DNA of 16,632 nucleotides from Davidsoniella eucalypti (taxonomy: Eukaryota; Ascomycota; Sordariomycetes; Microascales; Ceratocystidaceae), in the NCBI GenBank assembly GCA_004009845.1, contig RMBW01000580.1:1935-18566 (forward strand). Direction: 5' to 3'. This document shows positions 1-9,300 of the stretch, piece by piece (the stretch's first letter is position 1; each line of letters starts with the position of its first letter). Under the pieces are notes generated by a model. It was not told the origin of the DNA. It saw only the letters and a program-made list of their open reading frames with translations, and made no database searches. A program made the translations under genes and the position numbers.

Positions 1-332
1 TGAGATACGATGTTGAGGTAAGTTTTACCTCGTATCAGCAACAAGCCAGGTAGGGGAGGATCAAAAAATAAAGAGAGTGTTGTAAAGAGCCATACAAGCA
101 CACTCCCAAGGTAAAATGTACCTTGTGTCAAAAAGTCAAAAGAGATAGTCAATGGACTGACTGAAGTAGAGACAAATCCAATAAAAAGAGTAGAACGATT
201 AAAGTTATAGATCAGAATTGTAAAGATGGAAAGGTACCTAACGAGTAAAGGTTGACTATTGCCTGTAAAGTATTATCAGGCAAAGGAATAGACGACATTT
301 GGCCTTGATAGTTTCTCAAGGCAATCCTATGA
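1..332. other. Outer left arm, non-plasmid sequence, no gene seen
   Basis: This is the inverted counterpart of 3448-3773. No open frame of note, tRNA or rRNA is recognisable. It differs from the right arm by many one-base indels, mostly in short homopolymers: for example, a run of four T at 23-26 where the right arm has three. That pattern looks more like low-quality consensus than biological drift, because substitutions are rare. Confidence 0.6.
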
Positions 333-453
333 AATCCAAATGTGAAAAGTGAAATGTGAAACGTGAACTATTTTCAACTTTGGTAATTGATGATCAAATT
401 TAAATTTAATTTAAATTAAAATTAGAAAAATGTTGGAAAATAGTCTAAATTAT
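333..453 (-). repeat. ~120-bp plasmid repeat, copy 1 (iteron-bearing)
   Basis: This is the outer-left member of a five-copy family (also 1654-1773, 2007-2126, 3327-3447, 5950-6067). It runs from ATCCAAATGTG to the AT-rich stretch ending in CTAAATTAT and contains four 7-bp iterons at 340-367. With the copy at 1654-1773 it flanks the left-arm polymerase fragment as an inverted pair, like the terminal repeats of a small defective invertron. Confidence 0.85.
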
Positions 454-470
454 GTACTTTATAAAGTGTT

Positions 471-1659
471 CTATATTCTATTAACAGTTCTTGGTATATT
501 GTTTCTAAACTTTAGATTTGAGATCGCTGAAGGTTTCAGCTTGTATTTCTCTTTATTAACACTTAAATCGTTAACAGTTAAATCGTTAGGATTATTATCG
601 TAGTAGTCATTTATATATTGAATGATTTGTGTGTATGTCATAGTTTTATATTCTATACCATATTCTTCACATAACTCTGGTTTAATAATAATTCTAACAA
701 AATTTCTGATAGCTGTCTCCAGTAAATTTTTATAAGCATTTCCACTTTTTGTTAAGAATTTACCGAAAACTGGTGATTTTATAGCGTTAGTCAGCTTTCT
801 AATTTCTCTCAACTTCTTTATAGTTGGTCAAGGAACCGTTTCTAAATATTCTTTCATAGATTCTCTTAAATATATATATAATTAGAGAATAGTTCAAATA
901 ATTCTGGATTGTTTAAACCCTGTTTCTGGAAACCAGTTATAGCTGATATCGAAGCTTGAGTTTGACTTAATTGTCCTCTTGTTTTTCAATTTAAAACTTT
1001 ACCTTCATCCTCTAACTTAATTTCTAGAGCTCTGTTATCAAATGATCCTTCTTTTTCTGTAAGTTCTTTTCTTAAGTTCTTATATATTCTTAAACAAATA
1101 GTTTTATCTTCAGTTGAGTTTTCGATAACTTTGTTTTCTAAATCCTCAACGTTAGTGATAAAACCGTCGGTAGTTACTGAAATAACTTTACTTTCTTCGA
1201 ATAGTGATATGTTATTTAGTAACTCACCTATAACAGCTCTAGTGAAACCCGTGATTTGTGAAGCCAAAATTGGATTAGCTAAATCACTTCCCTTTATTTT
1301 TGTGTAAGTTTTAGTTTTTGTATCAAAAGCGCTCTTATTTGAAAGCGCTCTTATTTGAAAGACCCATAGAAACTTGACCATAAATAGAATTTCCTATTTC
1401 TTTATACATATAATTATAAAAAGTTTTCTTTGGATGTTCTCTACGCTTCTCTTGTAGTTCCTTAATAATTTTTCTAAAGGGATTTTCATAATAAAGTCAA
1501 TTCACAACCCATATTTTTAGCAACTAAAAATTCGGGCCCTGTGATTTGAGCACTTCCTTCCAGAACATAGGCTTCTACATTCTCATCAACAACAGTTGGT
1601 ATCATTGGAAATTTAGTATCTTTTGGAAATTTAAAATCTACTTCTAAAGATAGATAATT
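471..1659 (-). pseudogene. Deleted mitochondrial-plasmid family B DNA polymerase, left-arm fragment
   Basis: This is a remnant of the C-terminal polymerase half, nearly identical to the copy at 10186-14122. Reading - strand, it starts at the NYLSLEVDF segment and passes the regions around motif B (NSIYG) and motif C (TTDGF). It ends after RTVNRN, so the last ~36 codons are missing. Relative to the fuller copy it has an 80-nt deletion (joint at 1493/1494), a 16-bp tandem duplication (1329-1360) and a ~136-nt net deletion between two TCTTAAA repeats near 866-880. These break the frame, leaving open pieces at 1486-1677, 986-1381 and 471-812. In-frame TGA codons stand where Trp is expected, so code 4 is needed. 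Motif A and all exonuclease motifs are absent, so it cannot encode an active enzyme. Confidence 0.88.
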
Positions 1660-1773
1660 TAGACTATTTTCCAACATTTTTCTAATTTTAATTTAAATTA
1701 AATTTAAATTTGATCATCAATTACCAATGTTGAAAATAGTTCACGTTTCACATTTCACTTTTCACATTTGGAT
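1654..1773 (+). repeat. ~120-bp plasmid repeat, copy 2
   Basis: Inner-left member of the family, with the four iterons at 1740-1767. It abuts the polymerase fragment at an ATAATT microhomology, where the intact gene would continue with a different sequence. Confidence 0.85.
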
Positions 1774-1831
1774 TATTACATTTTAAGAAAAATATTTTGG
1801 AGTATTTTTGGAGTAATCACTAATCAGAAAA

Positions 1832-1948
1832 AGTCCAGTCTAAATCCGCATGTTTTTAGGGCTCTCTCGATATCTTTTCTTTCATTAAATTATTTATTTT
1901 ATTATTAACAAGAGAGAGCCCTAAAAACATGCGGATTTAGACTGGACT
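1832..1948. repeat. Plasmid terminal stem-loop, turn point of palindrome 1
   Basis: A 37-bp stem (1832-1868 with 1912-1948) surrounds a 43-nt AT-rich loop (1869-1911). The stem includes CTAAATCCGCATGTTTTTAG followed by GGCTCTCTC. The same stem, with one base change, and nearly the same loop in the opposite orientation, form the turn of palindrome 2 (14692-14806). A 30-nt piece of the stem ends the fragment at 6126-6155. I infer a plasmid terminus; whether it is a covalently closed hairpin or a snap-back product cannot be told from sequence. Confidence 0.8.
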
Positions 1949-2006
1949 TTTTCTGATTAGTGATTACTCCAAAAATACTCCAAAATATTTTTCTTAAAAT
2001 GTAATA

Positions 2007-2126
2007 ATCCAAATGTGAAAAGTGAAATGTGAAACGTGAACTATTTTCAACATTGGTAATTGATGATCAAATTTAAATTTAATTTAAATTAAAATTAGAA
2101 AAATGTTGGAAAATAGTCTAAATTAT
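2007..2126 (-). repeat. ~120-bp plasmid repeat, copy 3
   Basis: Mirror of the copy at 1654-1773. Four 7-bp iterons (complement TTCACNT) lie at 2013-2040. Inner copies read CAACATTGG where the outer copies read CAACTTTGG, a one-base variant separating inner from outer members. Confidence 0.85.
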
Positions 2127-3312
2127 CTATCTTTAGAAGTAGATTTTAAATTTCCAAAAGATACTAAATTTCCAATGATACCAACTGTTGTTGATGAGAA
2201 TGTAGAAGCCTATGTTCTGGAAGGAAGTGCTCAAATCACAGGGCCCGAATTTTTAGTTGCTAAAAATATGGGTTGTGAATTGACTTTATTATGAAAATCC
2301 CTTTAGAAAAATTATTAAGGAACTACAAGAGAAGCGTAGAGAACATCCAAAGAAAACTTTTTATAATTATATGTATAAAGAAATAGGAAATTCTATTTAT
2401 GGTCAAGTTTCTATGGGTCTTTCAAATAAGAGCGCTTTCAAATAAGAGCGCTTTTGATACAAAAACTAAAACTTACACAAAAATAAAGGGAAGTGATTTA
2501 GCTAATCCAATTTTGGCTTCACAAATCACGGGTTTCACTAGAGCTGTTATAGGTGAGTTACTAAATAACATATCACTATTCGAAGAAAGTAAAGTTATTT
2601 CAGTAACTACCGACGGTTTTATCACTAACGTTGAGGATTTAGAAAACAAAGTTATCGAAAACTCAACTGAAGATAAAACTATTTGTTTAAGAATATATAA
2701 GAACTTAAGAAAAGAACTTACAGAAAAAGAAGGATCATTTGATAACAGAGCTCTAGAAATTAAGTTAGAGGATGAAGGTAAAGTTTTAAATTGAAAAACA
2801 AGAGGACAATTAAGTCAAACTCAAGCTTCGATATCAGCTATAACTGGTTTCCAGAAACAGGGTTTAAACAATCCAGAATTATTTGAACTATTCTCTAATT
2901 ATATATATATTTAAGAGAATCTATGAAAGAATATTTAGAAACGGTTCCTTGACCAACTATAAAGAAGTTGAGAGAAATTAGAAAGCTGACTAACGCTATA
3001 AAATCACCAGTTTTCGGTAAATTCTTAACAAAAAGTGGAAATGCTTATAAAAATTTACTGGAGACAGCTATCAGAAATTTTGTTAGAATTATTATTAAAC
3101 CAGAGTTATGTGAAGAATATGGTATAGAATATAAAACTATGACATACACACAAATCATTCAATATATAAATGACTACTACGATAATAATCCTAACGATTT
3201 AACTGTTAACGATTTAAGTGTTAATAAAGAGAAATACAAGCTGAAACCTTCAGCGATCTCAAATCTAAAGTTTAGAAACAATATACCAAGAACTGTTAAT
3301 AGAAATATAGAA
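2121..3312 (+). pseudogene. Deleted mitochondrial-plasmid family B DNA polymerase, right-arm fragment
   Basis: Mirror image of the left-arm fragment, with the same 80-nt deletion (joint at 2286/2287), 16-bp tandem duplication (2420-2451) and internal ~136-nt deletion. Open pieces lie at 2103-2294, 2399-2794 and 2968-3336. The last runs a few codons past the polymerase homology into the outer ~120-bp repeat before stopping. Motif B (NSIYG) and motif C (VTTDGFIT) are recognisable; motif A, the exonuclease domain and the N-terminal region are missing. Unlike the left arm it keeps the full T run near 3305, so the final frame reads RTVNRNIE. It is non-functional and is best read as part of a defective plasmid derivative. 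Confidence 0.88.
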
Positions 3313-3326
3313 CACTTTATAAAGTA

Positions 3327-3447
3327 CATAATTTAGACTATTTTCCAACATTTTTCTAATTTTAATTTAAATTAAATTTAAATTTGATCATCAATTACCA
3401 AAGTTGAAAATAGTTCACGTTTCACATTTCACTTTTCACATTTGGAT
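3327..3447 (+). repeat. ~120-bp plasmid repeat, copy 4
   Basis: Outer-right member; with 2007-2126 it brackets the polymerase fragment as an inverted pair. Four tandem 7-bp iterons TTCACGT, TTCACAT, TTCACTT, TTCACAT occupy 3414-3441. The other half is an AT-rich tract of overlapping AATTTAAATT palindromes. Such arrangements suit protein-binding or replication-start regions of linear plasmids; that role is inferred. Confidence 0.88.
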
Positions 3448-3773
3448 TTCAATAGGATGCCTTGAGAAACTCTCAAGGCCAAATGTCGTCTTATTCCTTT
3501 GCCTGATAATACTTTACAGGCAATAGTCACCTTTACTCGTTAGGCTACCTTCCATCTTTAAATCTGATCTATAACTAATCGTTCTACTCTTTTTAGTTGG
3601 ATTTGTCTCTACTTCAGTCAGTCCATTGACTATCTCTTTGACTTTTTGACACAAGGTACATTTACCTTGGGAGTGTGCTTGTATGGTCTTTACAACACTC
3701 TCTTTATTTTTTGATCCTCCCTAACCTGGCTTGTTGCTGATACGAGGTAAACTTACCTCAACATCGTATCTCA
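3448..3773. other. Outer right arm, non-plasmid sequence rich in small hairpins
   Basis: No gene is recognised. Several perfect small inverted repeats are packed here: a 9-bp stem with 3-nt loop (3459-3479), a 7-bp stem with 11-nt loop (3499-3523) and a 7-bp stem with 4-nt loop (3652-3669). A compound hairpin lies near 3738-3769. Composition is less AT-rich than the plasmid. It may be nuclear intergenic DNA continuous with 3774 onward, or part of a structured non-coding region. I matched it to no tRNA, rRNA or group I intron core. Confidence 0.45.
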
Positions 3774-4395
3774 ACTATTTTCGCCATCCCATCATGAACC
3801 TCACATTGCAGTTTTCATCAATGATGAACTTTCACAATGGGGGTTCTTGCCGTTGCTTTTCCCTAGAGTTACACATTGAGCGTAACTTCTATTTTTTTTC
3901 TTTGTTTATCTCCAGGTAATGTCGATCTATCATTTCAAGTTCTTGCCAAATTTGGCAGGGCATTGTTGATACCTCGCCGTTATATCCCTCGTCTCTGTTT
4001 TGTTTTCGACATCTTTTCAAATTTGAGAGTGTCCATCGAAAACATCACCGTTGTTCTTGTTTCCTGCTACCGACTACCACGACCGTATATCTCGTAAGTA
4101 TCTCCTATCTCATTCAAACTATATTACATCTAATGTTTTCATGTGCATATCTGAGTTACTAATCGTTTGATTAATCATAGGAACACCTTGACTGGCATCA
4201 TATTCCATGCTATTCACTAAACCCCATTCTGCGGAAAGACCTTCTTTCTGTTTTTCTCATTCTCGTTAGTCATCACCCAACATTCACATACTCCTGTACA
4301 TCTAAATTCTAACTTACTTGCGCCTTTTCGCTATAGCTGATCTAAATGCCGATCCAAGGCGTCGTCTCGGTGTCAACTATAGGCAAATAAGAGGC
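3774..4395 (+). other. Nuclear-like segment with a spliceosomal intron, gene unidentified
   Basis: Balanced composition, pyrimidine-rich tracts and fungal splice signals point to the 5' part of a + strand nuclear gene. The best intron is 4094-4180: GTAAGT donor, ACTAATC branch site at 4158-4164, ATCATAG end. A weaker one may run 4265-4336 (GTTAGT donor, CTAAC branch, CTATAG end). A short open frame follows at about 4338-4395, reading DLNADPRRRLGVNYRQIRG up to the N at 4396. I do not recognise the protein, and the upstream frames look more like untranslated leader than coding sequence. Confidence 0.45.
4094..4180 (+). other. Probable spliceosomal intron
   Basis: GTAAGT at 4094-4099, a near-consensus ACTAATC branch site at 4158-4164 and a terminal ATCATAG 16 nt later give an 87-nt intron of typical filamentous-fungal size. 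It supports a nuclear origin and + strand transcription for this segment. Confidence 0.65.
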
Positions 4396-4396
4396 N
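4396..4396. other. Single N at nuclear-to-plasmid junction
   Basis: An ambiguous base lies exactly between nuclear-like ...AAGAGGC and plasmid AAAATAGTC.... The second N (10054) is followed by the same plasmid sequence. This could mark a contig join or a disagreement among reads at a true junction. Confidence 0.9.
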
Positions 4397-4483
4397 AAAA
4401 TAGTCTAAATTATGTACTTTATAAAGTGTTACTAGGTGGTACTAAAAGTGTAAAATTCGACAAATTTCCCTCCTAGAACGATG

Positions 4484-4521
4484 CTAATCGTGAAAACCTA
4501 AATAAATTTAGGTACGATTAG
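4484..4521. repeat. Two-tier hairpin downstream of polymerase stop (copy B)
   Basis: The outer 8-bp stem CTAATCGT/ACGATTAG encloses the inner palindrome ACCTAAATAAATTTAGGT, with a 4-nt bulge on one side. It lies just past the polymerase stop codon, so it may act in transcript 3'-end formation or as a plasmid structural element. The same element is at 10142-10179. Confidence 0.7.
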
Positions 4522-4527
4522 ACTTTA

Positions 4528-5955
4528 TTAGACTTTATTAGATTTCTTAAATCTATTTACTTTGAAGAATAAATTTTCTTTAAAGTTTGGATGAGTTTGT
4601 TTTACGTACTCTATGAACGCTTCTGTTTCTATATTTCTATTAACAGTTCTTGGTATATTGTTTCTAAACTTTAGATTTGAGATCGCTGAAGGTTTCAGCT
4701 TGTATTTCTCTTTATTAACACTTAAATCGTTAACAGTTAAATCGTTAGGATTATTATCGTAGTAGTCATTTATATATTGAATGATTTGTGTGTATGTCAT
4801 AGTTTTATATTCTATACCATATTCTTCACATAACTCTGGTTTAATAATAATTCTAACAAAATTTCTGATAGCTGTCTCCAGTAAATTTTTATAAGCATTT
4901 CCACTTTTTGTTAAGAATTTACCGAAAACTGGTGATTTTATAGCGTTAGTCAGCTTTCTAATTTCTCTCAACTTCTTTATAGTTGGTCAAGGAACCGTTT
5001 CTAAATATTCTTTCATAGATTCTCTTAAAATCATTCTTTTGTTATCGTAACCAAGATTATAGATTTGATCCTTAAATAACATTTGCATTTGTCTTCCATC
5101 TTTAAAAATGTCCTTAGCACTTCTAAGTCTTGATTGTATGAATAGAAAAGACTTAGAACTTTTCTTAAATATATAATTAGAGAATAGTTCAAATAATTCT
5201 GGATTGTTTAAACCCTGTTTCTGGAAACCAGTTATAGCTGATATCGAAGCTTGAGTTTGACTTAATTGTCCTCTTGTTTTTCAATTTAAAACTTTACCTT
5301 CATCCTCTAACTTAATTTCTAGAGCTCTGTTATCAAATGATCCTTCTTTTTCTGTAAGTTCTTTTCTTAAGTTCTTATATATTCTTAAACAAATAGTTTA
5401 TCTTCAGTTGAGTTTTCGATAACTTTGTTTTCTAAATCCTCAACGTTAGTGATAAAACCGTCGGTAGTTACTGAAATAACTTTACTTTCTTCGAATAGTG
5501 ATATGTTATTTAGTAACTCACCTATAACAGCTCTAGTGAAACCCGTGATTTGTGAAGCCAAAATTGGATTAGCTAAATCACTTCCCTTTATTTTTGTGTA
5601 AGTTTTAGTTTTTGTATCAAAAGCGCTCTTATTTGAAAGCGCTCTTATTTGAAAGACCCATAGAAACTTGACCATAAATAGAATTTCCTATTTCTTTATA
5701 CATATAATTATAAAAAGTTTTCTTTGGATGTTCTCTACGCTTCTCTTGTAGTTCCTTAATAATTTTTCTCTAAAGGGATTTTCATAATAAAGTCAATTCA
5801 CACCCCTATTTTTTAGCAACTAAAAATTCGGGCCCTGTGATTTGAGCACTTCCTTCCAGAACATAGGCTTCTACATTCTCATCAACAACAGTTGGTATCA
5901 TTGGAAATTTAGTATCTTTTGGAAATTTAAAATCTACTTCTAAAGATAGATAATT
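4528..5955 (-). pseudogene. Mitochondrial-plasmid family B DNA polymerase, C-terminal fragment (copy B)
   Basis: On the - strand this carries the polymerase from NYLSLEVDF through motif B (NSIYG), motif C (VTTDGFIT) and the KTRGQ segment to the natural stop (TAA at 4528-4530). It shares the 80-nt deletion (joint 5789/5790) and the 16-bp tandem duplication (5623-5654) with the palindrome-1 fragments. It keeps the internal region and final ~36 codons that those lost. It has additional small indels: a T lost in the run near 5397, which ends the 5385-5675 open piece, and changes near 5769 and 5805. In-frame TGA codons (for example in VPWPTIKK) require code 4. Motif A, the exonuclease and the N-terminus are absent, so it is non-functional. 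The upstream edge fuses to the ~120-bp repeat at an ATAATT microhomology. Confidence 0.9.
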
Positions 5956-6067
5956 TAGACTATTTTCCAACATTTTTCTAATTTTAATTTAAATTAAATT
6001 TAAATTTGATCATCAATTACCAAGTTGAAAATAGTTCACGTTTACATTTCACTTTTCACATTTGGAT
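5950..6067 (+). repeat. ~120-bp plasmid repeat, copy 5
   Basis: Same element as at 1654-1773, with small deletions; one falls in the iteron array at 6035-6061, where a C is missing. It is followed by the same subterminal sequence as in palindrome 1 (ATTACATTTTAAG...). Confidence 0.8.
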
Positions 6068-6125
6068 TATTACATTTTAAGAAAAATATTTTGGAGTATT
6101 TTTGGAGTAATCACTAATCAGAAAA

Positions 6126-6155
6126 AGTCCAGTCTAAATCCGCATGTTTTTAGGG
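6126..6155 (+). repeat. Truncated plasmid terminal element at insertion edge
   Basis: Identical to 1832-1861, the outer 30 nt of the palindrome-1 turn stem. It is followed at once by nuclear-type sequence (AGACTAGGAAGG...). This third, non-palindromic occurrence supports the idea that the stem is a plasmid end rather than an internal repeat. Confidence 0.75.
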
Positions 6156-6366
6156 AGACTAGGAAGGCGAGACCCATCGAAAACAGCGTACTTGCCGCTT
6201 TCAGTCTAGAGAAACAAACGAAGATAAGAACCGCAATTACTTGGCGAATGTCTTGAACCAAAGAAGAGTCCAGTCGCATTTGAAATAGATCACAAATTTT
6301 TCTCTTTATTCACCTACCCAATTTCACTGTCCAACGCATCTTTATTTCTGATACACCACGCTAGTT
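6156..6366 (+). promoter_or_regulatory. Upstream region of the phosphatase gene
   Basis: Nuclear-type sequence with a pyrimidine-rich stretch (about 6300-6350) before the ATG, as usual in fungal leaders. No TATA box is convincing. If 4397-6155 is a real insertion it lies only ~210 bp from the start codon and would separate the gene from its more distal promoter. A 34-codon frame here (to TGA at 6254-6256) is in phase with the open frame ending at 4395. Confidence 0.4.
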
Positions 6367-9300
6367 ATGCCTAGCCTAGCCCGAAAGCTCACCGTCTCGG
6401 CATCTGTGGATGGACTAATCATTCAGCCGGTGACCTCAAAAGGCCAGCGCTCATCGGCGCCTCTGAAGATACGCTACGGCGAAGCGGCTGTATTGGCATC
6501 GGGATCGGCAACCCTTAGCCCGACCAGCGCAGAGATCAGCACTAAGCCGATTGTCTCCCTCGAAGCTTTTGGTATCATTGGTAAGTTTGAGCATCTTCCG
6601 CGTTGTTTAAACTGCATCATAGCCTATATAGGGCACAGATCATCTGCAACTGGCCCTATCCCGGGCTTGTCGCAAAGCATCCCTCCCCGCATATATAAGA
6701 CCTGCATTGATTGACTCTAACATGTTTTGCATCGTCATTTGTCTGTTCATATAGGCTTAGTGACAATCTCCAAATTCAGTTATCTGGTCACCATCACCCG
6801 TCGAGAGATTGTGGCGCATATATGCGGATCGCCCATATATGTTGTGACCGAAGTCGCGATAACGCCATGCTCATCACAACGAGACGCCGAAGAGGCTATC
6901 GATAAGACGAACAAACATCTAGCACGAGGTCAACAAACCCAACATCCAAATCCGGCCTCGTCCGGTAGCGATACTAGCGACTCCGAGATCGAACCCGCTG
7001 TTACCTCTGATACTTTGGCTGTGAAACACGAGGACGACGACGAAGATGACGAGATAGATGACTCGGCACCCCGAGAATACGATGCTTCAGCTGTATCAGG
7101 CAGTCCTGTCAAGCCCAGTAGCATTGCCGAGAATGTCATCGGAAAGCGCGGTAGCTATGGCCGATTTGCGCAGAGCTGGTTTAGCCGTGCTGGCTGGATG
7201 CTCGAACATAAACGGTCAATGGGCTTGAGTGACGACAGACGCAACGCCGCTAGCAATAAGGCGGCGTCGATAGTAGAGGAAAGCGAAGACGAAGATGCCG
7301 GTCTCATATACGATGATAGCCCATTGCCTTTACCTGGCGCACCGCAACTCCCCACACTTCTGCCTAAGCTGATCCGCATGATGCGCGTATACTTTGGCAC
7401 CTCACGCAGCTTCTACTTTTCTTATGATTACGATATAACTCGTAGCTTGTCATCTAAAAATTCCGTTGCAAATAACGTGGCAGCTGTCAGCGGCGCTTCT
7501 GAGCCGCTGTATCGTCGAGTAGACGAAACCTACTTTTGGAACCGTCACATGGCACAACCTTTTATTGACGGTGGTGACGAGTCCTTCGTGCTACCGTTGA
7601 TGCAAGGATTCGTCGGTCAGGCTTCCTTCGTAGTCGATAGCTGTCCGCCTCAAAAGGACGACGATGCGCCACAAGAAGCCGTGGAAATGTCCGTCTTATC
7701 AGCCACAGGCTCTTTGGCATCTTCGCCTGTAGCCGAGGCCACTAAAGAAAAGGAAACCGAGAAGGATACAGCGAGCAAGTTGCGACTAACAGAAAGTAAA
7801 TTCTTATTGACCCTAATCTCACGAAGGTCGACTAAACGAGCTGGCTTACGTTATCTACGCCGTGGAATTGACGACGAAGGAAATGTTGCCAATTGTGTAG
7901 AGACAGAGCAGCTTCTATCTTCTCCTACATGGGAGAAATCCCAGCCAGTCTATTCTTTCCTCCAGATCAGGGGCAGTATTCCAGTCTTTTTCACCCAGAC
8001 GGCATATTCACTTAAACCGATTCCGGTGCTACAACACTCGGCTGAAGCAAACTATGCTGCTTTCACAATGCACTTTGACCGGCTCCAGAAGACATACGGC
8101 CAACTTCAACTAGTGAATCTAGTAGAACAAAAAGGTATCGAGAAGCAGATTGGCGAGAAATATCAAGACTATGTTGCAAAGCGAAATGAGTCAGTATCTA
8201 ATATCAATGACCTAATTCCGTTCGAGTGGTTTGATTTCCACCATGCCTGTCGTGGTATGAAGTTCGAGAATGTCAGCCAGCTTCTTGAGAAGCTACGCGG
8301 ACAACTCGAGGAGTATGCAAGTACCGTCGAGCTCGAAGGTGTCTTAACAAAGCGTCAAGCTGGTGTTCTGCGGACAAACTGCATGGACTGCTTAGACCGC
8401 ACCAATGTTTGCCAGAGCTCGTTTGCTAAGTATATGCTGGAAGTACAGCTTAAGGAACTTGGTTTTGACATGAGTGCACAGTTAGACCAGCAGACAAGTT
8501 GGTTCAACACTCTATGGGCAGACAACGGTGACGCTGTGAGCAACCAATATGCGTCAACGGCTGCGATGAAGGGTGATTATACACGATTCCGCAAGCGGGA
8601 CTATCGAGGAACCTTGAATGATATTGGGTTGTCATTGACACGATTCTACAACGGGTAAGTGAATCTTCCCAACGATATAGTACGCAATCTATTCTTGTAC
8701 ACTATGGGCTAACTCTTGCTTATAGAATGGTCAACGACTATTTCAGCCAGGCTGCCATCGACTTCGTTCTGGGAAATGTTACCTCGATGGTGTTTGACGA
8801 GTTCGAAGCCAACATGATGACCAAAGACCCTGCCGTCTCGATGTCGAGAATGCGTGACCAAGCCATCGAGCAGTGCCAAAAACGTGTAGTTGCTGATGAA
8901 CACGAAGAATTCATTGGAGGATGGGTGCTTTTATCACCCCATGATGCTGACACCCTAAAGTCTGAGCCATTCCAGGAAGTGGTGCTGCTACTTACTGACT
9001 CAGCACTATACCTGTGCCGCTACGACTGGAGTCTTGATAAGGTATCGTCCTTCGAGCGTGCAGATCTGTCACATGTCACATCTATCAAGGCCGGTGTATA
9101 TATCACTTCTACAATGACGGCATTATACATGGATGAGCAACGCAATGTCGGCTTTGTGGTCACATACCAACCAGGCAAAGAAGACGTGATCCGAACGAAC
9201 ACCCGGACTTTCTCAACTCTGGATGATGCCGCCCTGATAACTCCCGCTGAAGCAACTCCAGTCACCACTACGACTACCCAGCCTGAAACTACTGATATAC

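Larger units (their letters stand above)
1..3773. repeat. Large near-perfect palindrome 1 (two ~1.87-kb arms)
   Basis: Positions 1-1868 are the reverse complement of 1912-3773, around a 43-nt asymmetric loop (1869-1911). In the inner ~1.4 kb paired positions sum to 3780 and I saw almost no mismatch. In the outer ~340 bp many single-base indels separate the arms. Each arm holds, from the centre outward: the plasmid terminal stem, ~130 bp of subterminal sequence, a ~120-bp repeat, a deleted DNA polymerase fragment, an inverted copy of the ~120-bp repeat, and ~330 bp of non-plasmid sequence. The window starts inside the left arm, so the true left limit is unknown. Confidence 0.95.
4397..6155. 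mobile_element. 1.76-kb linear mitochondrial plasmid fragment between nuclear segments
   Basis: The left end starts within the plasmid sequence AAAATAGTC, common to 10055 onward. The right end stops inside the plasmid terminal stem at ...TTTTTAGGG (6126-6155), 7 bp short of the loop. In between lie the region downstream of the polymerase gene, a polymerase C-terminal fragment, a ~120-bp repeat and subterminal sequence. I see no target-site duplication. One end at the plasmid terminus and the other internal is what end-initiated integration with truncation would give, but contig misjoining would give the same picture. Confidence 0.75.

Noticed and set aside
3448..3773. Possible group I intron or rRNA piece, from an AGATAGTC-like string and hairpins
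   Set aside because: The paired core elements of a group I intron and any rRNA signature are not recognisable.
3876..4097. 73-codon open frame in the nuclear-like segment
   Set aside because: It overlaps pyrimidine-rich leader sequence, has no recognisable motif and runs into an intron donor. I kept only the splice signals.
4396..6155. A conventional transposon with target-site duplication
   Set aside because: No terminal inverted repeats pair the two edges, no duplicated target is visible and no transposase is encoded.
6062..6256. 64-codon open frame starting in plasmid DNA
   Set aside because: It is a chimera across the junction at 6155/6156. Only its nuclear tail may be real and is discussed as a finding.
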